DNA of 64,000 nucleotides from Anaerolineales bacterium. Its GTDB lineage: Bacteria; Chloroflexota; Anaerolineae; 4572-78; J111. The notes beneath the pieces were generated by a model. That model was not told the origin of the DNA, did no database searches, and worked only from the letters and a program-made list of their open reading frames with translations. The translations under genes were made by a program, and so were the position numbers. Shown in pieces: positions 42,622 through 50,593 of the stretch; the first letter of the stretch is position 1; each line of letters opens with the position of its first letter. The stretch covers positions 1,240,001 through 1,304,000 of the forward strand of contig JABTUK010000002.1 in assembly GCA_015075405.1 (NCBI GenBank). Reading direction: 5' to 3'.

Positions 42622-45600
42622 TATTTTCACAGGAGTCAGGCGCAACTCGTTGGCCGGCTCCCCCGGTGTAGTTAGCCGGCTGCCTGTAGCCAACTCATAC
42701 AAGCCAATAACCGGAGTATATTGGCCGGTCGGCATATCTTCGAGCGGCAGGGTAATTTCATCAATAATAATCTCGCCAGGGTCCCATAGGCTGGTGGGAT
42801 AGCGACCGGCGGCCGGCGGGCTGTCTTTCTGGGCCACCGTTTCATTGGCAGCGTTGCGCAGGTGGAGGAAAGTGGTGTAATCGGCCAGGGGAGGCGTGTC
42901 CGCCTGCCAATACAGCCTGATTGACAGTTGACAATTCATTATTGACTCTTGACAATTATCCTCCTGGTCATAGCCCAACAACGTAATCTGCTGGCCCAAA
43001 GATTGGTTCATCCGGAATTGGGGGTCAGCTTTGGTACTTGTCACCCCCGGCGGCGACCCGCCCACTTTGAACGGCCCGATGACTACGGCCGTGGCAGGGG
43101 CCGGTTGACCGGCTTCGACCAGGGGTAATGATTGAGGCTGCCCCTGGTTGAGCTGATACTGGCCCAGATGTAAAAAATAGACTCCCGGCGGCGCGTCCGG
43201 TTGAATGGGCACACTGAAGGAGTCTACGACAATTTCATTCTCTGCCCACAAGATAGGGCTGTAAAAACCGGAAGGGTAACGATCTACGCTGCCATAGGGC
43301 TGCTGGTTAGCGTCGAGGAGAACGGCATAGGTGAGCAAATCGGGCAGCACCGGGGCCAGACTTTGCCAGTAAAGAGTCAGGGGCAGACCGCTGCCCGGTT
43401 CGAGCCGGCGGGTGGGCAAGAGGTAACCCCGCAATTTTACCTGGTTGGCAAAATTGGCCTCCACCGGAATGTACCCCCCCTCAATCCCCCCCTTGAAGGG
43501 GGGGAGGGCAGGCGGCAACTCAAACTGACGGGCCGCGTTGGCGACAGTTAGCAAGGGTTCGGTTTCATAACTGTCTTCGCCGGTGGCAAGGCGCAGGCGA
43601 TAGGGACCGCTGGGCCAATCGGCCCCGACGATAAAGATGGCGGTGGCGTCGCTGATTGCTTCAGGCGGGCGGGCAACCTCATCGGGGCCAACCAGAGTCC
43701 AGGTGGGTTCGGGGTTAAATGGTTGAAAACCAGACAGGGAGGATTGAGCGGACGCCGAGGTTTCAGTATAGCTCCAGGAGAGCGGCAGGGTTTGGCGCTG
43801 GCGAGCCGGAGCGTTGTCTACCCACAAACGATACTCGATATCGCCGGCCAGCCGGGCTGAATCGGCAATAGGGGGGCGGTTAGCCAGGGGTATCTGGATA
43901 AATTGAAAAGGCGCTGCGGTCAGCGGTGTATCTTCGGCCTCGCGCAGCAGGTTGAGCTGCAACTGGTACAGGTTGGCCGGCACAGCGGCCAGAGGCAAGG
44001 GCAGGGTATCGCGGATAATGTCGCCTTTGTCCCAGGCGCGGGTGGGGTAGCGCCCGTTCAGCGGATGGCTGAGCCAGGTAAAACGGGGATGGTCAGCTTC
44101 ATCTACCAATTGCACTTGAACCCGATAATTCTCCTCCACCGGCTTGAGCGCCTGCCAGTAGAGGGTTAAATTGATGATGGACTGGGCGGCATCGGGCGCA
44201 AAGTCGTAGCCCAACAGGCGAATCGCTTCGCCAAAATCATGCTTGAGCGGCTGCGGAATCGAGGCGGCGTCAAAGGTAGTGGTTCGCACCGGCAGGGGGG
44301 CCGGATAGGTTGCCGCCATGTAACCAAGCTGCCAGAGCGACCAGAGCAGTAGGAGCAGGGCGGGCAGAAAAAGGAGGATAGTGGATAGTGGATGGTAGAT
44401 AGTAGATAGTGGGTAGTGGATAGCACGGGTCTCATCAAGTGAGGCCTCTTTTCGATCTTCTACCTTCAATCCTCTATCTTCTATCTTCGATCTTCTATCC
44501 TCTATCTTCCATCTTCTATCTTCTATCTTCTGCGCCAGGGTGGCCCAACCCAACACCAATAGAATCGGGATGGCCTGAGCGGCGGGAAACAGAATATGGC
44601 GGCCCTGACCGGTTTCCAGGATGTTGCGAGTGAGAAAAAAACGCCAGACAGGAAAGGGTAAAAGCAAAAGAACAATCAAAGCTAATAACCCCAATGTGAC
44701 ACGCATCTCTGTTGGCGCTGCTCGCCAGAACTGCCACAACCCCACCAGGGCCAGCCCCGTCAAGAGCAGCGCCAAAATATAGACCCAGGGGAAAAGCGGG
44801 TCAAATTCTAAAACAGGCACACCCCAAAAGGTTTGGAAAAGATAAGTAAGCCAGCCTCCAAAAGTACCGGCGGCGATAGCGCCCGGTCGTTCCGGGCCGG
44901 TAAATTGCTCACCGCCAAAGAGGGCAAACACCCGGCGCATGCTCACATCAGGGCCGGAAGCAAGAATGGGTTTGAGCAGGCCCAAAATCCAGCCATCGTC
45001 TTTGATGGTGTTGAAATGATAGCCAATCCAGCCAAACCACCAGCTTGCCCCGATCAGGGTGAACAGCCAGGTCAAACCGACCCGCCCAAGCGCGCCCCGC
45101 CACGACCACCCCACCTGTTTGACCCGCCACATCACCAGCGGGATGATGACCAACGGCAGCAGGCCGGTGCTGTACTTGGTTACAATGGAAAGGCCCAACG
45201 TTATCCCCATCAAAGCATACAGCCACCAACGATCATCCCCTCGGATGACCCGCAACAGCAGCCAGATAAAAATCGCCGAAAGCAGCACAAACAGGCTGTC
45301 GTCGCCGAGCATGGCCGAGGTGAAGAGGTAACGGGGGGTGAAGGCGAGGAGTGCGGTCACGGCTAAAGCCAGCAGGGGAGGAGGCGAGGCGGCGTGAGGC
45401 GAGGACGCGGAAGGTTTCGCCTCCTCGCCTCCTCGCCTCTTCGTCTCATCCTCTCCCCTGCTCATTTCAAGAACCGTAAGATAGGTAAAAACTAACGCGC
45501 CGGCCGAGAAGATAATCGAAACAAACCGCCCTAGATGCCAGGCCAGGATGCCGTCTTGCCAGGGCCAGGCGGCATCTTCGGTGTAGATAATCAGGCGGGG

Positions 45601-45993
45601 ATAGAAGATTTCACCCACCAGCCGCCGCCTGGGGGACTCGCCCACGTCTTTAAGGTGGGGGCGGGTGGTGTCAAGCGGACTGACCAACCAGCCGACCAGC
45701 AGGTGATACAGCGGCGGCCAGTCGGCGCGATACCAGGCCTGCTGGCGTTCGGCAGCATCTTGGGGCAGGCGTCCTGTTTGAGCAATAAAACTGAGGTAAC
45801 GATAATGGGCCAGCTCATCTTCCCCCTGCGTGATGGGAACGATGATGCTGTAAAGCGTGGCTATAATGAAGAAGCCAACCAGGATAATCCACCAGCCCTG
45901 CCTCCACCCTGGGTTGAATCCAGGGCAGACAGAAACCGCAGAGCCAGGTTTCAGGTTGGCCGGTGCATGTTTTAGCCGGGGTTGCTTGCCCAT
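42604..45993 (-). CDS. GT-C (GT39/PMT_2-type) glycosyltransferase with modules A, B and C
   Basis: This is a 1129-residue protein, the first of the second GT-C run. The first helix (WWIILVGFFIIATLYSI) precedes TQGEDELAHYRY with Asp-Glu at residues 59-60, then YRADWPPLYHLLVGWL. The tail holds module A (WLSHPLNGRYPTRAWDKGDI), module B (GSVDRYP, AENEIVVDSFSVPI) and module C (HLRNAANETVAQKDSPPAAG, RYPTSLWDPGEIIIDEITLP). A KIEDRRW-type heptapeptide repeat, encoded by an 11-unit heptamer tract, precedes the last helix, and an octamer tract fills the loop after TVLEM. Confidence 0.86.
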   Translation of the reverse strand: MGKQPRLKHAPANLKPGSAVSVCPGFNPGWRQGWWIILVGFFIIATLYSIIVPITQGEDELAHYRYLSFIAQTGRLPQDAAERQQAWYRADWPPLYHLLVGWLVSPLDTTRPHLKDVGESPRRRLVGEIFYPRLIIYTEDAAWPWQDGILAWHLGRFVSIIFSAGALVFTYLTVLEMSRGEDETKRRGGEEAKPSASSPHAASPPPLLALAVTALLAFTPRYLFTSAMLGDDSLFVLLSAIFIWLLLRVIRGDDRWWLYALMGITLGLSIVTKYSTGLLPLVIIPLVMWRVKQVGWSWRGALGRVGLTWLFTLIGASWWFGWIGYHFNTIKDDGWILGLLKPILASGPDVSMRRVFALFGGEQFTGPERPGAIAAGTFGGWLTYLFQTFWGVPVLEFDPLFPWVYILALLLTGLALVGLWQFWRAAPTEMRVTLGLLALIVLLLLPFPVWRFFLTRNILETGQGRHILFPAAQAIPILLVLGWATLAQKIEDRRWKIEDRRSKIEDRGLKVEDRKEASLDETRAIHYPLSTIYHPLSTILLFLPALLLLLWSLWQLGYMAATYPAPLPVRTTTFDAASIPQPLKHDFGEAIRLLGYDFAPDAAQSIINLTLYWQALKPVEENYRVQVQLVDEADHPRFTWLSHPLNGRYPTRAWDKGDIIRDTLPLPLAAVPANLYQLQLNLLREAEDTPLTAAPFQFIQIPLANRPPIADSARLAGDIEYRLWVDNAPARQRQTLPLSWSYTETSASAQSSLSGFQPFNPEPTWTLVGPDEVARPPEAISDATAIFIVGADWPSGPYRLRLATGEDSYETEPLLTVANAARQFELPPALPPFKGGIEGGYIPVEANFANQVKLRGYLLPTRRLEPGSGLPLTLYWQSLAPVLPDLLTYAVLLDANQQPYGSVDRYPSGFYSPILWAENEIVVDSFSVPIQPDAPPGVYFLHLGQYQLNQGQPQSLPLVEAGQPAPATAVVIGPFKVGGSPPGVTSTKADPQFRMNQSLGQQITLLGYDQEDNCQESIMNCQLSIRLYWQADTPPLADYTTFLHLRNAANETVAQKDSPPAAGRYPTSLWDPGEIIIDEITLPLEDMPTGQYTPVIGLYELATGSRLTTPGEPANELRLTPVKIVDGRQ
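42921..42955. repeat. 7-bp tandem tract, unit TTGACAR with one divergent unit
   Basis: TTGACAG, TTGACAA, TTCATTA, TTGACTC and TTGACAA keep perfect 7-base phasing across the diverged third unit. They are read as CQESIMNCQLSIRLYW. Confidence 0.88.
44377..44530. repeat. two 7-bp tandem tracts, GATAGTG (7 units) and TATCTTC (11 units)
   Basis: Seven units occupy 44377-44425 and eleven units 44454-44530 without a phase break. Because 7 and 3 share no factor, each 21 bases gives a seven-residue peptide repeat (KIEDRRW, KIEDRRS, KIEDRGL, KVEDRKE). Both are in the loop before the last membrane helix. Confidence 0.96.
45378..45452. repeat. 8-bp tandem tracts, GAGGCGAG and CGCCTCCT
   Basis: Octamers in both orientations, partly complementary to each other, fill the loop after TVLEMSRGED. 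They are translated in frame as charged then Ser/Pro/Ala-rich sequence. Confidence 0.82.
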
Positions 45994-46054
45994 AGTAGGG
46001 CCTATTTTAGTGGCAACGAGGCGATTGGGCTAATTTGGATAAGGGAGGGATTTT

Positions 46055-47386
46055 TTAATCAGAGTGGGAGTTCAGCGCCGAGAGAACGGCGTCAATATCT
46101 TTATAAATGGCAAAAAAGTCGGTGGTGCCGGCCAGCTCAAACACCCGATAAATATTCTCCGGCACCGAGACCAGAGCCAGCGTCAGAACTGTCCGCCGGG
46201 CATCAACCAGGGCGCGAATCCCGGCGATGGTTAGCTCACTAAGATTCTCCATTTTTAGCACGACTTTATCGGTTTGATAGGTTTGCAAGCTGTGGGCCAG
46301 ATGGTCTCTAAACTTCTCGGTGGCGTGCGCGCCAAATTTTCCCGAAAGCGTCATAAAGATGACACCCTTTTCGACGTGATCGTTTATTGAAAACTCAGAG
46401 GCCGCCAGGGGATTGTTCAGTTCAAGTTCCAGCCCCTCCTGAGCCACCAATACCTCCGGCGCGCCCTGCTGCTGGCCCAGGTATTCTTTGGTCTCTTGCC
46501 AGACCCGCATAATCTCGGCATCGGTCGAGGCGGGATCATGATGAAAAAGGAGGAGGCGTTTAACATTAGCTTCTTTAGCAATATCCGCGCCAATCAGGGC
46601 GGAACTGTGGCCCCAATCTTCCTTTACAAATGACTCCCGCACCGAAAACATGGCATCAAAAATGAGGACATCGGCATTGGCGTAAAATTTGCTGTACTTC
46701 ATGGTGCTGGTGTAATCCAGGCTTTTGTACTCGCCGTCGGTCGCTAAAATGGCAATGGCATTGTCGGCTTCAACTCGATAGGCATAAGCTTTGCCCGGAT
46801 GTTTTAACTCGATATTGGTAATGGTGGCCCCGGCTACTTCTACCTGAGCGCCCTCATTAAGCAGGTGATATTGAAACGAGGCCGCAATTTGATGGTATTG
46901 CAAAGGGAAAAATTCTTGCTCCATCTGTCGCGCCAAGACATCCGGCACGTATTTATGCACATGGTAGACATCAAAAGTATTGCCGGGGACATGGATCGGC
47001 TTGAAGAAAGGCAAACCTTGAATATGGTCCCAATGGGTGTGGGTAAAAAATAGATAGGCATGACCTTTGCCCCGGGCAAAGCCAAACTTTTTGGCCCAGG
47101 GATCGCTTTCATCCATCAGGTATTCACCCAGTTCACGAATCCCTGAGCCGGCATCAAAAATAATCAGTTCATCGCCAACCTCCACCGTAACACAAGTGGT
47201 GTTGCCGCCTACGGTGCTGGCATTTAATGATAAATTAGCCGCAAATTCCCGGATGGATTGGGCATTGAGGAGGTTAATTTGTTCACGACCAGCCGCTTCA
47301 AGCGCGGCAATGATTTTCTGTTCAACTTGCTCAGGCTGGACCGGAGCCGGGATGGAGCCTCTGGTGCCCCAAAATTTCAGCAGCAT
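46055..47386 (-). CDS. MBL-fold hydrolase fused to a STAS domain
   Basis: This is a 443-residue protein. Residues 1-310 form a metallo-beta-lactamase fold (LKFWGTRGSIPAP, VGGNTTCVTVEVGDELIIFD, and the metal motif FFTHTHWDHIQGLPFF around residue 115-125, then LATDGEY and FHHDPASTDAEI), most like the phosphodiesterase-like MBL group. Residues about 335-440 are a STAS domain (GVIFMTLSGKFGAHATEKFR, VVLKMENLSELTIAGIRALV, VPENIYRVFELAGTTDFFAI), the fold of anti-sigma-factor antagonists. The usual Ser/Thr phosphorylation position falls at SELTIAG. It probably links a nucleotide or phosphoester turnover activity to a partner-switching system. No kinase partner lies beside it. Confidence 0.88.
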   Translation of the reverse strand: MLLKFWGTRGSIPAPVQPEQVEQKIIAALEAAGREQINLLNAQSIREFAANLSLNASTVGGNTTCVTVEVGDELIIFDAGSGIRELGEYLMDESDPWAKKFGFARGKGHAYLFFTHTHWDHIQGLPFFKPIHVPGNTFDVYHVHKYVPDVLARQMEQEFFPLQYHQIAASFQYHLLNEGAQVEVAGATITNIELKHPGKAYAYRVEADNAIAILATDGEYKSLDYTSTMKYSKFYANADVLIFDAMFSVRESFVKEDWGHSSALIGADIAKEANVKRLLLFHHDPASTDAEIMRVWQETKEYLGQQQGAPEVLVAQEGLELELNNPLAASEFSINDHVEKGVIFMTLSGKFGAHATEKFRDHLAHSLQTYQTDKVVLKMENLSELTIAGIRALVDARRTVLTLALVSVPENIYRVFELAGTTDFFAIYKDIDAVLSALNSHSD

Positions 47387-47551
47387 ATATTTTCTCTCGA
47401 TTGGATAATTAGCGTGACTGAATAGCTGCTCCCGAATTGGATAAACCTACAAGCCTGGGAGGCGAATAGTTTTACAATGTGGGCAGATAATCTTTGTTAG
47501 TTAACTTAACATGTTAACAAGGAGTTGGCAATAGTCTAACTGTCCTGCTTT
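47387..47551. other. intergenic region downstream of argJ
   Basis: This is a 165-base gap. GTTAACTTAACATGTTAAC at about 47499-47518 is a short inverted repeat that may be an operator or hairpin for the MBL-STAS gene. Nothing else was recognised. Confidence 0.35.
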
Positions 47552-48781
47552 TCAGGTATGATACTCGGCATTAATTTCAACGTATTTGTAAGACAAATCA
47601 CAGGTCCACACGGTCGCACGGGCGCGTCCGACCCCCAAATTAGCTATCAGCTTGACTTCATCAGTTTGAGCTAGCCAGTCATGGGCCGCCACAGCATCGA
47701 AGGGCAGCGGTTCTCCATCCGCTACTAGCTGAAAATCGCCCAGCCACAGAGAAGTACGGTTCGGGTCAACAGTGGCCCCGCTGCGACCAATCGCCGCCAG
47801 GGCCCGGCCCCAGTTGGGATCATTGCCAAATAAAGCAGTTTTCATCAGGGGCGAAGTGGCTACAGTTTTGGCGGCAGCCTCAGCTTCCGCTTCGGTGGCA
47901 GCCCCTGCCACGGTAATTTCCACCAATTTGGTCGCTCCTTCACCATCGCGGGCCACCGCCTTAGCCAGCACAGCACAGACCTCGGTCAATGCTGACGTAA
48001 AGGTTTCAAACAGGGGAGATTGAACGCTTTGCATGGAGATGAGAGGGTTGCCCGCTTGCCCAGAGGCCAAGACCAGCACGGTATCATTGGTACTGGTATC
48101 GCCATCCACGCTGATTCGGTTAAAGGTACAGCCCACTGCTTGTTTGAGCGCGGCTTCCAGAGCCAGGGGTTCTATAGCCGCATCTGTTACCACTACAGCC
48201 AGCATGGTGGCCAGGTTGGGATGGATCATGCCGCTTCCCTTAGCCATCCCGCCAAGATGAACCGGCCGGCCCTCCACTGTTGTCTGAACAAAGGCCTCTT
48301 TGGGCACAAGGTCGGTGGTCATAATCGCTTCGGCGGCGGCGTGGCCCTGTTGACCCGCTTCGGTAAAGATGCTGTCGGCGACGCTAAGAATGCCGGTCGC
48401 TATCTTGTCCATCGGCATTTTCTGGCCGATAACCCCGGTGCTCATTACAAAAACAGTGTCAACCGGCAGTTGACAGGCGCTTTCGGTCCAGCGAGCCATC
48501 TGCTCGGCATCGGCCAGACCCTGGCTTCCGGTTACGGCGTTGGCATTGCCGGCGTTGATTAAAACAGCCTGCAATTTACCCCCAGTACGCTCCATGAGAG
48601 CTAAATCATATAAGACAGGGGCAGCCTTAAAGGCATTGGTGGTAAAAACAGCAGCAGCCGTACAGGCGCGGTTGGCCAGAATCAGGGCCAGATCAGGATT
48701 ACCGGATTGCTTCAGGCCGCAGGCGACGCCCACAGCCCGGAAGCCAGGGACTCGAGTCACGGCGGATTTTGAGGTTGTCAT
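47552..48781 (-). CDS. argJ: bifunctional glutamate N-acetyltransferase / amino-acid acetyltransferase
   Basis: This is a 409-residue protein of the arginine pathway. It transfers the acetyl group from N-acetylornithine to glutamate and, in the bifunctional form, can also use acetyl-CoA. The self-cleavage site is in GMIHPNLATMLAVVVTDA, where the Thr of ATML becomes the nucleophile of the beta chain. Other conserved blocks are ACTAAAVFTTNAFKAAP, INAGNANAVTGSQG, VMSTGVIGQKMPMDKI, ISVDGDTSTNDTVLVLASG and GNDPNWGRALAAIGRSG. Length is normal, but the PLISMQSVQSPLFETF segment carries a dispersed-repeat insert (48015-48040). Confidence 0.96.
   Translation of the reverse strand: MTTSKSAVTRVPGFRAVGVACGLKQSGNPDLALILANRACTAAAVFTTNAFKAAPVLYDLALMERTGGKLQAVLINAGNANAVTGSQGLADAEQMARWTESACQLPVDTVFVMSTGVIGQKMPMDKIATGILSVADSIFTEAGQQGHAAAEAIMTTDLVPKEAFVQTTVEGRPVHLGGMAKGSGMIHPNLATMLAVVVTDAAIEPLALEAALKQAVGCTFNRISVDGDTSTNDTVLVLASGQAGNPLISMQSVQSPLFETFTSALTEVCAVLAKAVARDGEGATKLVEITVAGAATEAEAEAAAKTVATSPLMKTALFGNDPNWGRALAAIGRSGATVDPNRTSLWLGDFQLVADGEPLPFDAVAAHDWLAQTDEVKLIANLGVGRARATVWTCDLSYKYVEINAEYHT
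48015..48040. repeat. dispersed GGAGATTG-ACGCTT-GC element inside argJ
   Basis: GGAGATTGAACGCTTTGCAT followed by GGAGAT resembles the GGAGATTGGACGCTTCGCGT direct repeat in the GT-C gene at 39121-39169, with three changes in the 20-base core. It is read in frame as SMQSVQSP, compared with STRSVQSP in the GT-C protein. Confidence 0.75.
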
Positions 48782-48936
48782 TGCTATTAGGTTGCTCCAA
48801 ATAGTTAAAATTTACCTATGATTTTATCACACTTTTTGGTTATGGCCTAACCTTCATCTATAGTAACGCAGAACAAGCAACTTATCTGGTAAAGGCCGCC
48901 TAAAATTGGGAATGTCCCCCTTAGTAGCCGGTCTGA

Positions 48937-48965
48937 TTGACGCCTATAGTGCTTCGTGATATACT
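48937..48965 (+). promoter_or_regulatory. sigma-70-type promoter upstream of trpB2
   Basis: TTGACG (48937-48942), a 17-base spacer and TATACT (48960-48965) are close to consensus. Transcription would start near 48972, giving a leader of about 108 bases before trpB2. Confidence 0.7.
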
Positions 48966-48976
48966 CTGCCGCAATT

Positions 48977-49015
48977 CAAGGGGGGACGTGTCGTTTTCTG
49001 TTCCCTTGTTTTTTT
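48977..49015 (+). terminator. terminator-like hairpin in the trpB2 leader
   Basis: CAAGGG (48977-48982) can pair with CCCTTG (49003-49008), extended by two G-U pairs, and is followed by seven T residues (49009-49015). It lies between the upstream promoter and the gene, so it could attenuate transcription. A second weaker promoter (TTGTGG, 18 bases, TATAAT at 49031-49060) lies beyond it. Confidence 0.5.
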
Positions 49016-49079
49016 CTGTAGTATCAGCAGTTGTGGCAGTACTATACAAATTTTTATAATCTTTTAACAAGGAGGTTAT

Positions 49080-50441
49080 ATGGAGACGATCAAGTATTTT
49101 TTGTCTGAAGATCGCATCCCCCGCGCCTGGTACAATATCCAGGCCGATTTACCCACCCCTGCTCCACCCGTTCTTCACCCCGGTACCGGTCAACCCATTG
49201 GCCCCGGTGACCTGGCCCCGATCTTCCCGATGGCCTTGATTATGCAAGAGGTCAGCCAGGAACGCTACATCGAGATTCCTGACGAGGTGCGGGATGTCTA
49301 CCGCCAGTGGCGGCCCTCGCCCCTCTATCGGGCGCGGCGGCTGGAAAAAGCCCTCGACACCCCGGCCAAAATTTACTACAAATACGAGGGGGTAAGTCCG
49401 GCCGGTTCCCATAAGCCCAATACCGCCGTTCCCCAAGCCTATTACAATAAGGTTGAAGGGGTTAAGCGCCTGTCTACCGAAACCGGAGCCGGGCAATGGG
49501 GGTCATCGCTGGCCATGGCCTGCGCCTTTTTTGGGCTGGAATGTAAAGTTTTTATGGTGCGGGTCAGCTACGATCAAAAACCGTATCGCCGGGGCTTAAT
49601 TGAGGCTTATGGCGCGCAGGTATCGGCCAGCCCCAGTAACGAAACGAACACGGGCCGGGCTATTCTGGCCGAGTACCCCGATTCCACCGGCTCGTTGGGC
49701 ATTGCCATCTCCGAAGCCGTCGAGGTGGCGGCTACCGACCCGAATACCAAGTACAGCCTGGGCAGCGTGTTGAATCATGTACTGATGCACCAAACCGTCA
49801 TCGGGCTGGAAACGCTGGAGCAAATGGAAATGGCCGGCGACTACCCCGATGTGATTGTGGGCTGCACGGGCGGCGGTTCTAACTTTGCCGGCATAACCTT
49901 TCCCTTTATCGGACGAAAACTGCGCGGCGAAGCCGATGTGCGGATTGTGGCCGTAGAACCGGCGGCCTGTCCCAGCCTGACCAGAGGCCGCTACGCCTAC
50001 GATTTTGGCGACACCGGCCATTTGACCCCGCTGGTCAAAATGCACACCCTGGGCAGCACCTTTGTGCCGCCCGGAATCCACGCCGGCGGCTTGCGCTATC
50101 ACGGCATGGCCCCGCTGGTAAGCCACCTGCTGGAATTGGGCCAAATTGAAGCTACCGCCACCGAGCAGCTAGATGCCTTTGCCGCCGGGGTTCAATTTGC
50201 CCGCGCCGAAGGGATAATTCCCGCTCCCGAAGCCAATCACGCGGTGGCCGGCGCCATTGCTGAAGCCCTGCGCTGCAAGCAAGAGGGCGTTAGCCGGGTT
50301 ATTCTGTTCAACCTGTGTGGTCACGGCCATTTTGATATGCAAGCCTACATTGATTATGCGGCTGGAAAGCTGCAAAATTACGCTTACCCGGCCGAAGAAA
50401 TTGCGATGGCTCTGGCCGGTCTGCCGGTTGTAGCCGCTTGA
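49080..50441 (+). CDS. trpB2: tryptophan synthase beta chain, TrpB2 type
   Basis: This is a 453-residue PLP enzyme that joins indole or a related acceptor with serine. The start region [18 protein letters not shown], the PLP lysine in [12 protein letters not shown] (about residue 112), [32 protein letters not shown] for the phosphate-binding loop, and the long insert with [24 protein letters not shown] sequence ([20 protein letters not shown]) identify the TrpB2 group and not the TrpB1 subunit, as TrpB2 lacks the canonical TrpA contact. No trpA neighbour is present, consistent with a stand-alone role. AGGAGGT sits six bases before ATG. Confidence 0.95.
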   Translation: METIKYFLSEDRIPRAWYNIQADLPTPAPPVLHPGTGQPIGPGDLAPIFPMALIMQEVSQERYIEIPDEVRDVYRQWRPSPLYRARRLEKALDTPAKIYYKYEGVSPAGSHKPNTAVPQAYYNKVEGVKRLSTETGAGQWGSSLAMACAFFGLECKVFMVRVSYDQKPYRRGLIEAYGAQVSASPSNETNTGRAILAEYPDSTGSLGIAISEAVEVAATDPNTKYSLGSVLNHVLMHQTVIGLETLEQMEMAGDYPDVIVGCTGGGSNFAGITFPFIGRKLRGEADVRIVAVEPAACPSLTRGRYAYDFGDTGHLTPLVKMHTLGSTFVPPGIHAGGLRYHGMAPLVSHLLELGQIEATATEQLDAFAAGVQFARAEGIIPAPEANHAVAGAIAEALRCKQEGVSRVILFNLCGHGHFDMQAYIDYAAGKLQNYAYPAEEIAMALAGLPVVAA

Positions 50442-50503
50442 GAGTTTGCCATTTAACGGAAGTAAAAACCTCGCCTCTCTTGGAATTCAAGGGGGCAGCG
50501 GCA

Positions 50504-50559
50504 ACGTGATGCGTGATGCGTGATAACCTTAATCACGTATCACGCATCACGCATCACGT
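50504..50559. terminator. perfect 21-bp inverted repeat of GTGATGC heptamers between convergent genes
   Basis: The arm 50504-50524 is perfectly complementary to 50539-50559 around a 14-base loop. Each arm is three heptamers (GTGATGC or ATCACGC). It stands between trpB2 and the converging hybrid kinase gene, so it could serve as a bidirectional terminator, although no T-run follows. Confidence 0.7.
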
Positions 50560-50593
50560 ATCAAGTCCAAACCCCACGAAATCCTGAAAAACC

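Noticed and set aside
49080..50441. Canonical tryptophan synthase beta subunit (TrpB1)
   Set aside because: The N-terminus, the length of about 450 and the extended PPGIHAGGL insert match the TrpB2 group, and no trpA is adjacent.
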